Origin: Sulfoacidibacillus ferrooxidans | Lineage (GTDB): Bacteria; Bacillota; Bacilli; Alicyclobacillales; SLC66 | Reading direction: 5' to 3' | Assembly (NCBI RefSeq): GCF_022606465.1 | Contig: NZ_JALBUF010000001.1 | Coordinates: 186,001-250,000 of the forward strand | DNA length: 64,000 bases | Shown: in pieces, positions 7,410 to 16,230 of the stretch | Numbering within the stretch: the stretch's first letter is position 1 | Layout: each line of letters starts with the position of its first letter | Made by a program: the position numbers and the translations under genes | The notes under the pieces: generated by a model | What the model was told of the DNA's origin: nothing | The model's database searches: none | What the model saw: only the letters and a program-made list of their open reading frames with translations

Positions 7410-8978
7410 ATGATCACGCCACTAACTCCACTTGATTGGAAACGCCGCGCAACCAAGCTCTATCCAGATAAAATAGCTGTTGTGGATGATTTCGAACAGT
7501 TTACTTATCGCGAGTTCAATGAGCGCACATGGAAACTATCCCACGCGCTCTATCAACTAGGCATTCGTGAAACAGACCATGTAGCAGTCATGCTACCCAA
7601 TATCCACCAAATGCTTGAATGTTTTTATGCGATTACACAAATAGGTGCCGTTATTGTTCCTATTAATACCCGCTTACATGCACAAGAAGTGACCTATATC
7701 CTCGATCATAGTGATTCTATACTAGCGATCGCCGATCGTGAATTTTCTCATCTTTTCACCGATATGAAGAGCCGCGTTCCACACTTACAAACGATTATTG
7801 AAGTCGTTCACCATGGATCGCCAAAAGATGCAAGTCCATTTTCAGATATAGACTATGAAAACCTCTTACAATCAGCGGAGCCTGTTGTGCATGAAGTGCT
7901 CATTGATGAAAACCAACCACTATCCATCAACTATACAAGTGGCACGACTTCTCGCCCGAAAGGAGTGGTTTTGACACATCGCAACAATTATATCAATGCA
8001 GCAGATGTATTACTTCATATGCGTATCACACATGAGGATCGTTACTTACATATACTTCCTATGTTCCACGCCAACGGGTGGGGAAGTGTGTGGACCTTTA
8101 CAGCAACAGGTGCAACGCACGTATGCCTGCGCAAGATTGACTCAGATCATATCTTAGATGTCTTTGCAAAGGAACAGATCACCATTGCCTTTGGCGCTCC
8201 AACAGTAATCAATATGCTACTGTATGCACCTACTATTGAAAGGTATCGACCAGAACGGGCAATACGCTTAGCCACAGCAGGTTCACCACCTCCTGCTGCA
8301 GTAATTGAACGAGCACAGCGCCTTTTACAAATGGAAATCACACATGTATATGGACTCACTGAAACATCGCCACTCATCAGTTATTGTGAGTGGAATTCTG
8401 AATTCGCTCAACTGTCATCTCCAGCAAGAGCAGACATTCAAGCTCGCCAAGGGGTAGAGATGATTCACAACGGAGAAACAAAAGTTGTTATGCCAGATGG
8501 GCAAGAAGTCGCATGGGATGGAGTACAGATTGGTGAGATTGTAACTCGCGGCAATGTTGTGATGGATAGCTACTATAAACAACCTGACGAAACGGCAAAA
8601 GCTATTCGCAACGGCTGGTTTTATACGGGAGATCTTGCTGTAGTCCATCCAAATGGGTACATTCAGATCGTAGATCGCGCAAAAGACGTCATTATTTCTG
8701 GTGGTGAAAATATATCTTCAATTGAAGTAGAAAACATTCTTTTCCAACACCCAGCTGTGTTAGACGCCGGTGTAGTCGCTACAGCAGATGAGAAGTGGGG
8801 CGAAGTACCAAAGGCATATATTATCGTGCAGGAAGGAAAGACTGTAACCGCACAAGAATTAGATGAATGGTGTCGCGAGCGATTAGCTCATTTTAAGACA
8901 CCTAAGCAGTATGAATTTGTCTCATTTCTCCCGAGAACATCCACAGGAAAACTGCAAAAATTCAAATTGCGCACATAA
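7410..8978 (+). CDS. AMP-dependent acyl-CoA synthetase
   Basis: A 522-residue member of the adenylate-forming family, of the medium/long-chain fatty-acyl-CoA ligase type. The phosphate-binding loop YTSGTTSRPKG is at residues 175-185. YTGDLAVVHPNGYIQIVDRAKD-type hinge residues and the C-terminal STGKLQK with the catalytic Lys are intact. It activates a carboxylic acid to acyl-AMP and then to acyl-CoA. I chose ATG 7410, which follows AGGGGGGAA; a TTG at 7359 lies inside the upstream mobile element and is rejected. The closest-looking families are plant AAE-like and bacterial FadD-like ligases, but chain length cannot be assigned. Confidence 0.88.
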   Translation: MITPLTPLDWKRRATKLYPDKIAVVDDFEQFTYREFNERTWKLSHALYQLGIRETDHVAVMLPNIHQMLECFYAITQIGAVIVPINTRLHAQEVTYILDHSDSILAIADREFSHLFTDMKSRVPHLQTIIEVVHHGSPKDASPFSDIDYENLLQSAEPVVHEVLIDENQPLSINYTSGTTSRPKGVVLTHRNNYINAADVLLHMRITHEDRYLHILPMFHANGWGSVWTFTATGATHVCLRKIDSDHILDVFAKEQITIAFGAPTVINMLLYAPTIERYRPERAIRLATAGSPPPAAVIERAQRLLQMEITHVYGLTETSPLISYCEWNSEFAQLSSPARADIQARQGVEMIHNGETKVVMPDGQEVAWDGVQIGEIVTRGNVVMDSYYKQPDETAKAIRNGWFYTGDLAVVHPNGYIQIVDRAKDVIISGGENISSIEVENILFQHPAVLDAGVVATADEKWGEVPKAYIIVQEGKTVTAQELDEWCRERLAHFKTPKQYEFVSFLPRTSTGKLQKFKLRT

Positions 8979-8990
8979 TGTTCACGACAA

Positions 8991-9190
8991 GTCAGCATCC
9001 TCTCTTGCACCGCTATAAGAGCCTGTTCAAAAAGGTGGCAGGTAAGACCCGCATAGTGCAAGGAAGCAAGCCAAGAATGTGGACTGAGCGTACGTTTTGG
9101 GTACGTGAGGGAGCGTTCTTGGCGCTGACGCTGCCATGCGCCGGGGAGTTGTGACCCCTTTTTGAACAACCTCTATAAGAGGATGCTGAC
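8991..9190. terminator. Terminator hairpin split by a MITE
   Basis: GTCAGCATCCTCT (8991-9003) and its exact reverse complement (9178-9190) were evidently one 13-bp stem with a short loop between the convergent acyl-CoA synthetase and radical-SAM-like genes. MITE copy 2 (9019-9173) with its target duplication now occupies the loop. Removing the element restores a hairpin with a loop of about 14 nt. Confidence 0.65.
9019..9173 (+). mobile_element. MITE-like element, copy 2
   Basis: 155 bp, about nine substitutions from copy 1 by eye, with TATAA duplicated at 9014-9018 and 9174-9178. It lies in the same orientation as copy 1 and entirely inside the loop of the hairpin described at 8991-9190. 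Open frames running through it, such as a minus-strand frame over 8888-9169, recur at every copy and are not genes. Confidence 0.82.
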
Positions 9191-9207
9191 CATATGGCGC
9201 TTATGAA

Positions 9208-10272
9208 TTATTGAATCGGTGATACAGGACTGTTCGTGAGTGTAGGCACATACGCACATAAAGGATCAGCAGCCATATAATCACCAGTCATTGCAAATGC
9301 ACGCGCCCGTGAACCGCCACACACATTGCGAAATACGCATTCACTGCATTTCCCATGCAATCTATCGCCAGTGCGTAATTCTTGAAGTAACGGGCTATGT
9401 TCATACACATCACCCAGTTCTTGCTTTCTTATATTCCCTACGATGAGAGGTAAATGTTCACTCGGATAAACATCCCCTTGATGCGAAATGAAAATTTCTC
9501 CATTCCCATCATGCGGAATTTTTTGTGCCCCGATAGTAACTAGTTGATCATCGGTTATCTCCCTATCAGCATCAGGCATACTACTATCATGAGACTGTTT
9601 ACTGCGTTCTTGTAGCATAATGCGCTCATAAAATGGCGCGTCTGTAGTTGTAATCTGGATCGTGCGCATAGAGGTCTCCTTATACATCCACCGCAACAAA
9701 TGCTCCGCTTGATCTGCCGTAACCATCTGCCTGCTCATAACACGCTTACTGGGAGTGCCCATCTCTACATTCCACGTTTTTGCTCCAAATACATATTGAG
9801 CGATATCCGCAATTTGTTCAAGATGCTTTAAATTTGCGTTCGTAACGGTCGTATCAATTTCGATCGGCACATCGTGATCGGCTAACAAGTACCCGGCACG
9901 AAACGGTCTTAACTCTGATATTCGAAAAGCGCTCAACGTATCCAATAAATCTGGCCAAGTATTCATTCTAATTGCCCAACGGGAGATCCCTGCATCCCGA
10001 GCATTCGCCGCCGCTCGCACGCTCATCTTCGCTATTCCTTCTGTTGCCAGTGATACAGATATGTTTCTTGAAGTCGCATAGTCAATCAATGAAAATAAAT
10101 CTTTTCTCTGCATCGGATTATCACCACGTATTACAAGTTTTGCTGTTCCTATATCCGCTATTTGATCAATCATGTGATGCGCATAGGAAGTCGACAATGG
10201 TTGTGAATGACCGGTCACCTGCCATTGCACGACGTTTAATTCAGATCCTTTAAGTGTTTGCGTAGTCGTCAT
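9208..10272 (-). CDS. Radical SAM/SPASM-like protein lacking the SAM cluster motif
   Basis: A 354-residue relative of the AhbD/NirJ-like SPASM radical SAM group. The C-terminal signature is intact: cysteines at about 309, 312, 318 and 339 in GKCSECVFRNVCGG...DPLC, and FISHQGDVYPSEHLPL upstream. At the N-terminus, where family members read WQVT-RACNLACxHC, this protein reads WQVTGHSQPLSTSYAHH, with no cysteine and a deletion of about nine residues. The downstream GGDP motif is RGDNP. It should therefore not bind the SAM-cleaving [4Fe-4S] cluster, though an auxiliary cluster is possible. The frame is open throughout. It diverges from ctaB-ctaA, so a role in heme handling is possible but inferred. 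ATG 10272 follows AGAGGGT. Confidence 0.8.
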   Translation of the reverse strand: MTTTQTLKGSELNVVQWQVTGHSQPLSTSYAHHMIDQIADIGTAKLVIRGDNPMQRKDLFSLIDYATSRNISVSLATEGIAKMSVRAAANARDAGISRWAIRMNTWPDLLDTLSAFRISELRPFRAGYLLADHDVPIEIDTTVTNANLKHLEQIADIAQYVFGAKTWNVEMGTPSKRVMSRQMVTADQAEHLLRWMYKETSMRTIQITTTDAPFYERIMLQERSKQSHDSSMPDADREITDDQLVTIGAQKIPHDGNGEIFISHQGDVYPSEHLPLIVGNIRKQELGDVYEHSPLLQELRTGDRLHGKCSECVFRNVCGGSRARAFAMTGDYMAADPLCAYVPTLTNSPVSPIQ

Positions 10273-10538
10273 GTGATGTGACCCTCTTTCTGCTATGTTT
10301 GTTAGCTTTACTGTACGCTCTTGGAATCTCTCCAAACAGTGTCATTTAGACTAATACAAACGTAGTAGCAACAGAGCATTCCATCATCCATTTGGACTAT
10401 TGTATTTTATCTTGTTGGACAACATTATTTTTGCATACTTTTACCTGTAAATGAGAAATAATACCCATAACGATATGCGGTAGATATTTCTAGCGACATG
10501 TCGAACAGGTAGTGTCAATGGTGGAGGAGTGAGCATAC

Positions 10539-11456
10539 GTGCCTGCATTTGAATCTGAAGGTACCAGAAATCTGTATTGGATACAAAAAGTATATAGAGC
10601 AGCTCAAGCTTATTATGAGGTAACAAAGCCGCGCATTCAGATCATGCTATTATTTACGGAGTTATGCGCCATGATGGTGGCACACCGAGGATTGCCTGAA
10701 TTCCGGATTACAAGTGCTGCTCTGCTCGGCCTAGCACTATCTTCTGGGGGATCAGCCGCGCTCAACATGTGGTATGACCGAGATATTGATGCCATGATGG
10801 AACGCACGCATAAACGCCCTTTACCAAGTGGCTCGATCACTGCACTTGAAGTACTGCTGTTTGGTTTAAGCCTCATTTCACTTGCCTTTCTCGTGTTATA
10901 TGTATGGGTCAATCCGCTTACTGCGATTCTTGCTATGCTTGGTGCTTTCTATTATGTCGTTATCTACACCATGTGGCTCAAACGCAGAACGCCGCAAAAT
11001 ATTGTCATTGGTGGTGGGGCTGGCGCTTTTCCTCCACTGATCGGATGGGCAGCAGTAACCGGTCATATTGAACTACCTGCGCTGATCATGTTTGCTGTGA
11101 TCTTTATGTGGACGCCACCACACTTTTGGTCACTTGCACTGTACCGTAGCGACGATTATGCACGCGCTGGTATACCGATGATGCCTGTTGCGCGAGGTGC
11201 TCGTAAAACCAAAAAACAAAGTGTTCTCTATGCGATCTGCTTATTACTCACTTCTTCATTACTCTATTTCACACACACAGTGAGCGCACTGTATCTTGTC
11301 ATTGCAGGTGCTGTTGGTCTCTTGTTTATCACTTTAACTATTTTCACACTGTTTGAATCCGATACGACTTTTGTTTGGGCGAAGCGAACATTTGCCTATT
11401 CTCTTCTATACCTTCCATTACTTTTTATTTTCATGATTGTGAGTGCAGCCATTTAA
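10539..11456 (+). CDS. ctaB: Protoheme IX farnesyltransferase (heme O synthase)
   Basis: A UbiA-family membrane prenyltransferase, 305 residues with about eight to nine membrane helices. The first Asp-rich motif is NMWYDRDIDAMMERT (near 80-94), followed by KRPLPSG. It transfers a farnesyl group to protoheme to give heme O. GTG start at 10539 after GGAGGAG. ctaA follows 20 bp later, then copA, so this is a heme A and copper supply unit for an aa3/caa3-type oxidase whose structural genes are not in the window. Confidence 0.95.
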   Translation: MPAFESEGTRNLYWIQKVYRAAQAYYEVTKPRIQIMLLFTELCAMMVAHRGLPEFRITSAALLGLALSSGGSAALNMWYDRDIDAMMERTHKRPLPSGSITALEVLLFGLSLISLAFLVLYVWVNPLTAILAMLGAFYYVVIYTMWLKRRTPQNIVIGGGAGAFPPLIGWAAVTGHIELPALIMFAVIFMWTPPHFWSLALYRSDDYARAGIPMMPVARGARKTKKQSVLYAICLLLTSSLLYFTHTVSALYLVIAGAVGLLFITLTIFTLFESDTTFVWAKRTFAYSLLYLPLLFIFMIVSAAI

Positions 11457-11476
11457 CTTGACGAGGAGGTTCACCC

Positions 11477-12463
11477 GTGCAATTTGCACAAGGTCACATA
11501 AGCAAAAAAATAACAGACATTTTATCTGTCGCCACACCCATTGGTGTTTTTGTCGTCAATACCATGGGTTTTATCGATACAGATACAGGCTCAGCACTCG
11601 GTTGTGGGCGGCAGTGGCCACTCTGTAACAACCAGCTCATCCCATCTAGTTTTGATCTGCATACGCTCATCGAATTTGGACATAGGGGTTTAGTTGGATT
11701 GGTCAGTATTCTATTAATTTCTTTTGGCGTGTTCGCTTGGGTCAATTATGGGCGCTTTATTGAAGTCCGTGTATTATCGCTCATCTCTGTAGGATTTGTT
11801 GTCGTCGAGGCACTCCTTGGTGCCCTTGGTGTCCTATTTGGAGATCCACCCGCAGAATTAGCCACTCATTTTGGCGTATCGCTGATTGCATTTGCAGCAG
11901 TACTTTTGCTTCAAATTGTCATTTCTCAAATCAAACGCCACACACATGATGGGACAACTCATGAGTTGATGCCATTACGACCTCACGCTGTAACAAAGTC
12001 CTATGAAAGTGCCGTGTGGTTTACATTTTCTTATCTATATGTCGCCATGTATATTGGGGCTTATGTTGCTAGTTCTGGCGCTGCAGATTCTTTTTCGGGG
12101 CTTGTTGTGCCTGCAGAGAGCTTACAAACGCCACATCACGCTTTGTGGATCGATCTCTTACATCGCACGATTGCAGCCGGTTTATTGCTTCTCATCGTGC
12201 ACCTTGTCGTGCAATCCTATAAGTTTCGGGCACAACGACCTGATCTATGGAAAGGAAGTCTTGCTGCACTCACTTTTACTATTCTTCAAATCGCAGCAGG
12301 AATCTTTCTGATCGATAGTCACATCTCGTTGATCGCGCAAATCCTACATACAGCTGTTGTCACTGCTTTATTTGGCGTCATCTGCTATATGGCATTGCAA
12401 GTTTTACCAGAGCCTCTCGCGCGTTCAAAACAAACATCAGACACACTTGTCCCTGAACACTGA
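11477..12463 (+). CDS. ctaA: Heme A synthase
   Basis: A 328-residue membrane protein with eight predicted helices in two similar halves. Conserved histidines for heme and substrate are seen in EFGHRGLVGL, ATHFGVS, DLLHRTIAAG and QILHTAVVT. A cysteine pair occurs in the first outer loop (GCGRQWPLCNNQ), as in Bacillus CtaA. It oxidises the C8 methyl of heme O to the formyl of heme A. The GTG start at 11477 is preceded by GAGGAGG. Co-transcribed with ctaB. Confidence 0.94.
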   Translation: MQFAQGHISKKITDILSVATPIGVFVVNTMGFIDTDTGSALGCGRQWPLCNNQLIPSSFDLHTLIEFGHRGLVGLVSILLISFGVFAWVNYGRFIEVRVLSLISVGFVVVEALLGALGVLFGDPPAELATHFGVSLIAFAAVLLLQIVISQIKRHTHDGTTHELMPLRPHAVTKSYESAVWFTFSYLYVAMYIGAYVASSGAADSFSGLVVPAESLQTPHHALWIDLLHRTIAAGLLLLIVHLVVQSYKFRAQRPDLWKGSLAALTFTILQIAAGIFLIDSHISLIAQILHTAVVTALFGVICYMALQVLPEPLARSKQTSDTLVPEH

Positions 12464-12475
12464 CAATTACACTTG

Positions 12476-12574
12476 CCGCCTCGCATGATTTGCGCTATGT
12501 GCGAATAACTTGTTAACGAGACCGATATGGACAGCCCTATTGGATCACACGTCACAAGTTTGAATGCGAGGCGG
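12476..12574. repeat. 11-bp inverted repeat in the copA 5' region
   Basis: CCGCCTCGCAT (12476-12486) and ATGCGAGGCGG (12564-12574) are exact reverse complements 77 bp apart, spanning the stretch from just after ctaA to the copA ribosome site. The downstream arm includes GAGGCGG, the probable ribosome site for ATG 12584. It might be paired binding sites for a copper regulator or an RNA stem that hides the ribosome site. Confidence 0.4.
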
Positions 12575-12583
12575 TTTAGTTTA

Positions 12584-14782
12584 ATGGAGGCGACACGTAC
12601 AAAACCAGAACAGCAGGTTCAGGAATTTGAGCTCGATATCTCCGGCATGTCTTGTGCAGCTTGCGCACTACGCATAGAAAAAACAGTGGGTAAACTAGAA
12701 GGTGTTGAAACCGTACACGTCAATCTTGCTTCCGAAAAAGCACATATTATTTTACGCGATGATACCTTACGAGAAGATGCCATCATTGCAGCTATTTCTA
12801 AAATTGGGTACGGTGCAAAGGTTGTCACCAAGGAAGATATTCGGCAAACACGAAAAGAGAAGGAGCGTGCTTATCAGTCAGATCTTCGTGAGTTTTGGCT
12901 CTCTACTCTATTTACGCTCCCCCTTTTGATTCAGATGTTTGTGATGATCAAAACCAATAACTCCCCCTTGCCAACTTGGGTCAGTTTTGCCTTAGCTACT
13001 CCTGTACAATTTTACGTAGGCAGGCGATTTTATAAAGGTGCATACTATGCACTCATCAATCGATCCACCAATATGGACGTACTTGTTGCACTTTCCTCTA
13101 CAGTGGCTTATGGATACAGTGTCATCTTGTGGGCACAGGGACATACGGAGCTATATTTTGATAGCTCCGCTACTGTCATTACAGTCATCTTCCTTGGTAA
13201 ACTGCTTGAAAAAAGAGCCAAATTAGCTTCAAGTGATGCCGTCAGTGCCCTAGCCAATCTCGAAGCAACAACAGCACACACGATCATTTTTGGTCAAGAA
13301 AAAGATATACCTGTCGCAAACTTATCTATAGGCGATCTTGTTCGGGTTTATCGCAATGAACCAGCGCCAAGCGATGGCATGGTCGTTGCAGGATCAACCA
13401 TGATGGATGAGCAGTTGCTTACAGGAGAATCACTTCCCGTTTTAAAAGGACCGGGAGATGTAATTGTAGGGGCCACCATCAATAAGGGAAATCCCATTCT
13501 GGTTCGAATTACGCGTACAGGTGAGGAAACACTACTTGCTCAAATAATGCACATGGTTGATGCTGCACAAGGATCAAAAGCACCTATACAACGTCTAGCT
13601 GATGCGATTAGTGGTATCTTTGTACCTATTGTGCTCTTTCTCTCTGTTGCGACTTTCACATTTTGGGCGATCACGCGAGGATTAGATGCTGCTTTTTTAC
13701 CTGCAGTCAGTGTACTTGTCATCGCTTGCCCTTGTGCACTTGGGTTAGCCACGCCAACTGCCATTATGGTGGGAGCAGAAATTGGCGCTAAACGCGGCAT
13801 TTTAGTCAAAGGCGGAGAATTTCTTGAACGCTTAACTCAAATTGATACGATCGTATTTGATAAAACAGGAACATTAACTGCAGGAGAAATGGTGGTCAGT
13901 GATGTATGGCCACTACGCGGAATCACATCTTCCACTTTAATCAAAACTGCAGCTGCAATTGAAGCGCAACGCGAGCATCCGATTGCACAAGCCATTTACC
14001 AAAGAGCACTCGAACAAGGATTTACCATCGAGCAAGCCAATCATACTGAGGTTATTGCAGGTGTTGGTGTACGTGGTGTGGTTCGGGGGAAAAAAATCTT
14101 TGTAGGACAACCAGATATACAAGCCATACGCTTTAGTCCACACATAGAAAAACAGATTGACTTTTATGAGGCACAAGGGAAAACCACTGTGATTGTAACA
14201 AGTGAAGGGTTGCCTATGGGAATTCTTGCATTAACAGATACCATCAAGCCAGACGCATTTTCTACCATCCAGAGATTGAGCGATATCTCTTGTCGGATTG
14301 TGCTAGTTACTGGGGACAACCATCATGCGGCAGCATCCGTTGCACAAAAACTGCAGATCGATGAAGTATATCCTAGCAGTTCTCCATCGAAAAAGGCCCA
14401 AATCATACACGAATTACAAACGTCCGGACATATCGTTGCCATGATTGGCGACGGTATTAATGATGCCCCAGCACTAGCAGCAGCAGACGTAGGAATAGCA
14501 CTAGGGACTGCAACAGATGTCGCACTTGAAGCTGCAGATATAGCCATTATGAGTTCAGAAACAACGCGGGTCATTCAGGCGCTTGAGCTTAGTGAACTCA
14601 CCATGCGCAAAATTCGTCAAAATCTCTTTTGGGCTTTGATGTATAATCTCGTAGGCATTCCACTTGCTGCACTTGGATTTTTAAACCCGATGGTTTGCGG
14701 TGCAGCGATGGCACTTAGTTCGGTTACAGTAGTAGTCAATAGCCTACGTCTGCGCCAAGAAAGCGCAAAACTAGCGGGTTAA
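12584..14782 (+). CDS. copA: Copper-exporting P1B-type ATPase
   Basis: A 732-residue heavy-metal ATPase. A single N-terminal metal-binding domain carries GMSCAAC (C24, C27). The ion-channel motif CPCALG, phosphorylation site DKTGTLT, EHPIAQAI His-Pro locus and hinge GDGINDAPAL are all present. The last helix pair has the copper-type MALSSVTVVVNSLRL sequence, which supports Cu(I) over Zn/Cd. The ATG at 12584 has GAGGCGG at good spacing; an in-frame ATG at 12527 would add 19 residues but lacks a ribosome site. It lies 120 bp after ctaA and may serve copper detoxification and oxidase assembly. Confidence 0.93.
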   Translation: MEATRTKPEQQVQEFELDISGMSCAACALRIEKTVGKLEGVETVHVNLASEKAHIILRDDTLREDAIIAAISKIGYGAKVVTKEDIRQTRKEKERAYQSDLREFWLSTLFTLPLLIQMFVMIKTNNSPLPTWVSFALATPVQFYVGRRFYKGAYYALINRSTNMDVLVALSSTVAYGYSVILWAQGHTELYFDSSATVITVIFLGKLLEKRAKLASSDAVSALANLEATTAHTIIFGQEKDIPVANLSIGDLVRVYRNEPAPSDGMVVAGSTMMDEQLLTGESLPVLKGPGDVIVGATINKGNPILVRITRTGEETLLAQIMHMVDAAQGSKAPIQRLADAISGIFVPIVLFLSVATFTFWAITRGLDAAFLPAVSVLVIACPCALGLATPTAIMVGAEIGAKRGILVKGGEFLERLTQIDTIVFDKTGTLTAGEMVVSDVWPLRGITSSTLIKTAAAIEAQREHPIAQAIYQRALEQGFTIEQANHTEVIAGVGVRGVVRGKKIFVGQPDIQAIRFSPHIEKQIDFYEAQGKTTVIVTSEGLPMGILALTDTIKPDAFSTIQRLSDISCRIVLVTGDNHHAAASVAQKLQIDEVYPSSSPSKKAQIIHELQTSGHIVAMIGDGINDAPALAAADVGIALGTATDVALEAADIAIMSSETTRVIQALELSELTMRKIRQNLFWALMYNLVGIPLAALGFLNPMVCGAAMALSSVTVVVNSLRLRQESAKLAG

Positions 14783-14801
14783 CTTATAAAATCAAGTTGA
14801 A

Positions 14802-14838
14802 TGTGGTGGGCAACTTTCTATCGAGGCTACCCACCACA
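14802..14838. terminator. Hairpin between convergent copA and MFS gene
   Basis: TGTGGTGGG (14802-14810) pairs exactly with CCCACCACA (14830-14838) over a 19-nt loop, between the copA stop and the end of the convergent transporter gene. No strong T-run follows, so it may act as a weak bidirectional terminator or RNA-stability stem. Confidence 0.5.
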
Positions 14839-14847
14839 ATGCCCTTC

Positions 14848-16053
14848 TTATGAATGTGCTGATGCACTGCCATGATGCTCTGTCATGATTTTTGGCATAG
14901 CAATTGCAATCCCCGTATCCACTAATCCAAGAATACCAATCACAACTAATATCCCGGTGACACCAATCGAACTAATAAACATTCCGATCACAAGAACTAA
15001 CATGGCTCCGATTCCATTGGCAAGACCTAGTGCAATGCCTGAACCTAATGAGCGATTTTCAGGAAAAATATCCTGTCCCACCAATACTGTAACGGGAACA
15101 CTGGCAAATAGTGCGATTCCCAGTAACCCTGCAAGTAACCACAGTAAGGGTCCACTGACAACAGCAAGTAATGCTACAATAACAGCCGAAAAAACACTTG
15201 ATACTATTAACAAGGGCCGTCTTCCATAGCGATCAGCTAAATGACCACCCAACAAATTGCCTACAATCCCGACGACAAGAAGCGTAGTTATAATGGAAGC
15301 ACCTACGACGAGATTCCCTCCACGCGCGTGCCAGAGAATCGGAATAAAGGTTACCACTCCATAGATGATGAGTGAACGCAAACTAGCAAAACTCACTAAA
15401 AACCACATGGGTTTCGCATGTTTCTTCCAGTCGATGCGCCGTGACTTTTTAGTTTGAGCTGGTAATTGTGGAGCATATCGCAACAAAAAAGGAACAGTGA
15501 GTAATGTTGGTATGGCAAGTAACCATAAGTTCGCAAGACCCAATGCTACCACGATAAAACTAGTAATCATTGGAAATACACCGCGTCCAAGCTCACCACC
15601 TACCAGAAAAGCAGATAAGCCTAATCCCTGACGTTTTTGGTTCACTGAAGAGCGCACAATGGCCAAGGCTTGGGGATGAAACATGGCATTGCCAATGCCA
15701 ATCACAAATAAAAATAAGATAAGTACCCACAATGCATGACTAAAGCCTAATAAAGCTCCCCCAATGGAACTGCCCATAAGACCAAAAATAAAAATAAGGC
15801 GTCCCCCTACACGATCTGCCCATATTCCTGTAAAGGGCTGTAAAGCCTGCCCAATCAATAATGCGGCCATTAATACCCCAGCCATCGCTGAAGGTTCATG
15901 TAAAGCGAGCAAAATAGCTGGCAAGATACCTGGCAGGTAATTGGCCGATCCATCATTAAGAAAATGGGCAAAGCTCATCAGTCCTAGATGATTGGACTGT
16001 TTCTCAACGGATCCACTGATGCTTGGATTCCCCTCCTGCGTTTGAACTGACAC
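14848..16053 (-). CDS. Fsr-like MFS efflux transporter
   Basis: A 401-residue, 12-helix major facilitator protein resembling the fosmidomycin-resistance (Fsr) group. The N-terminal FAHFLNDGSANYLPGILPAIL is characteristic, and a motif A variant (GIWADRVGGRLIF, then GHLADRYGRRPLL in the second half) is visible. It probably exports a small acidic or hydrophobic compound by proton exchange. GTG at 16053 sits 8 nt after AGAGG and is preferred over GTG 16062. A 16-bp perfect palindrome upstream (16109-16124) suggests repressor control. Confidence 0.82.
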   Translation of the reverse strand: MSVQTQEGNPSISGSVEKQSNHLGLMSFAHFLNDGSANYLPGILPAILLALHEPSAMAGVLMAALLIGQALQPFTGIWADRVGGRLIFIFGLMGSSIGGALLGFSHALWVLILFLFVIGIGNAMFHPQALAIVRSSVNQKRQGLGLSAFLVGGELGRGVFPMITSFIVVALGLANLWLLAIPTLLTVPFLLRYAPQLPAQTKKSRRIDWKKHAKPMWFLVSFASLRSLIIYGVVTFIPILWHARGGNLVVGASIITTLLVVGIVGNLLGGHLADRYGRRPLLIVSSVFSAVIVALLAVVSGPLLWLLAGLLGIALFASVPVTVLVGQDIFPENRSLGSGIALGLANGIGAMLVLVIGMFISSIGVTGILVVIGILGLVDTGIAIAMPKIMTEHHGSASAHS

Positions 16054-16108
16054 GTAGTACACCTCTTCTCCAATGATGACTGTTATACTATAATGATAAT
16101 ATCAGTAT

Positions 16109-16124
16109 TCGACGAATTCGTCGA
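16109..16124. promoter_or_regulatory. Perfect palindromic operator candidate TCGACGAATTCGTCGA
   Basis: A 16-bp perfect palindrome, extended by near-symmetric AGTAT/TACT flanks, lies about 60 bp upstream of the Fsr-like gene. On the minus strand it precedes an AT-rich tract (TTATAGTATAAC) that could hold the -10 box, placing the palindrome near the -35. A second related half (ACGAATTCTTCGT) occurs around 16158-16170. A dedicated repressor is likely but not encoded next to it. Confidence 0.5.
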
Positions 16125-16230
16125 TACTTCCTTTTTGATGCTGCTCACTACATTTTACACGAATTCTTCGTAAGATGGAGCGACTAGACAAGGTATGATA
16201 CAATAAAATGTAAGTAACTAAGGAGGCGTC

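Noticed and set aside
8888-9169. Open frames running through the repeat elements (also at 39559-39938 and 30219-30464)
   Set aside because: The same peptide fragments recur at every MITE copy in both strands and have no ribosome sites. They are translations of the element.
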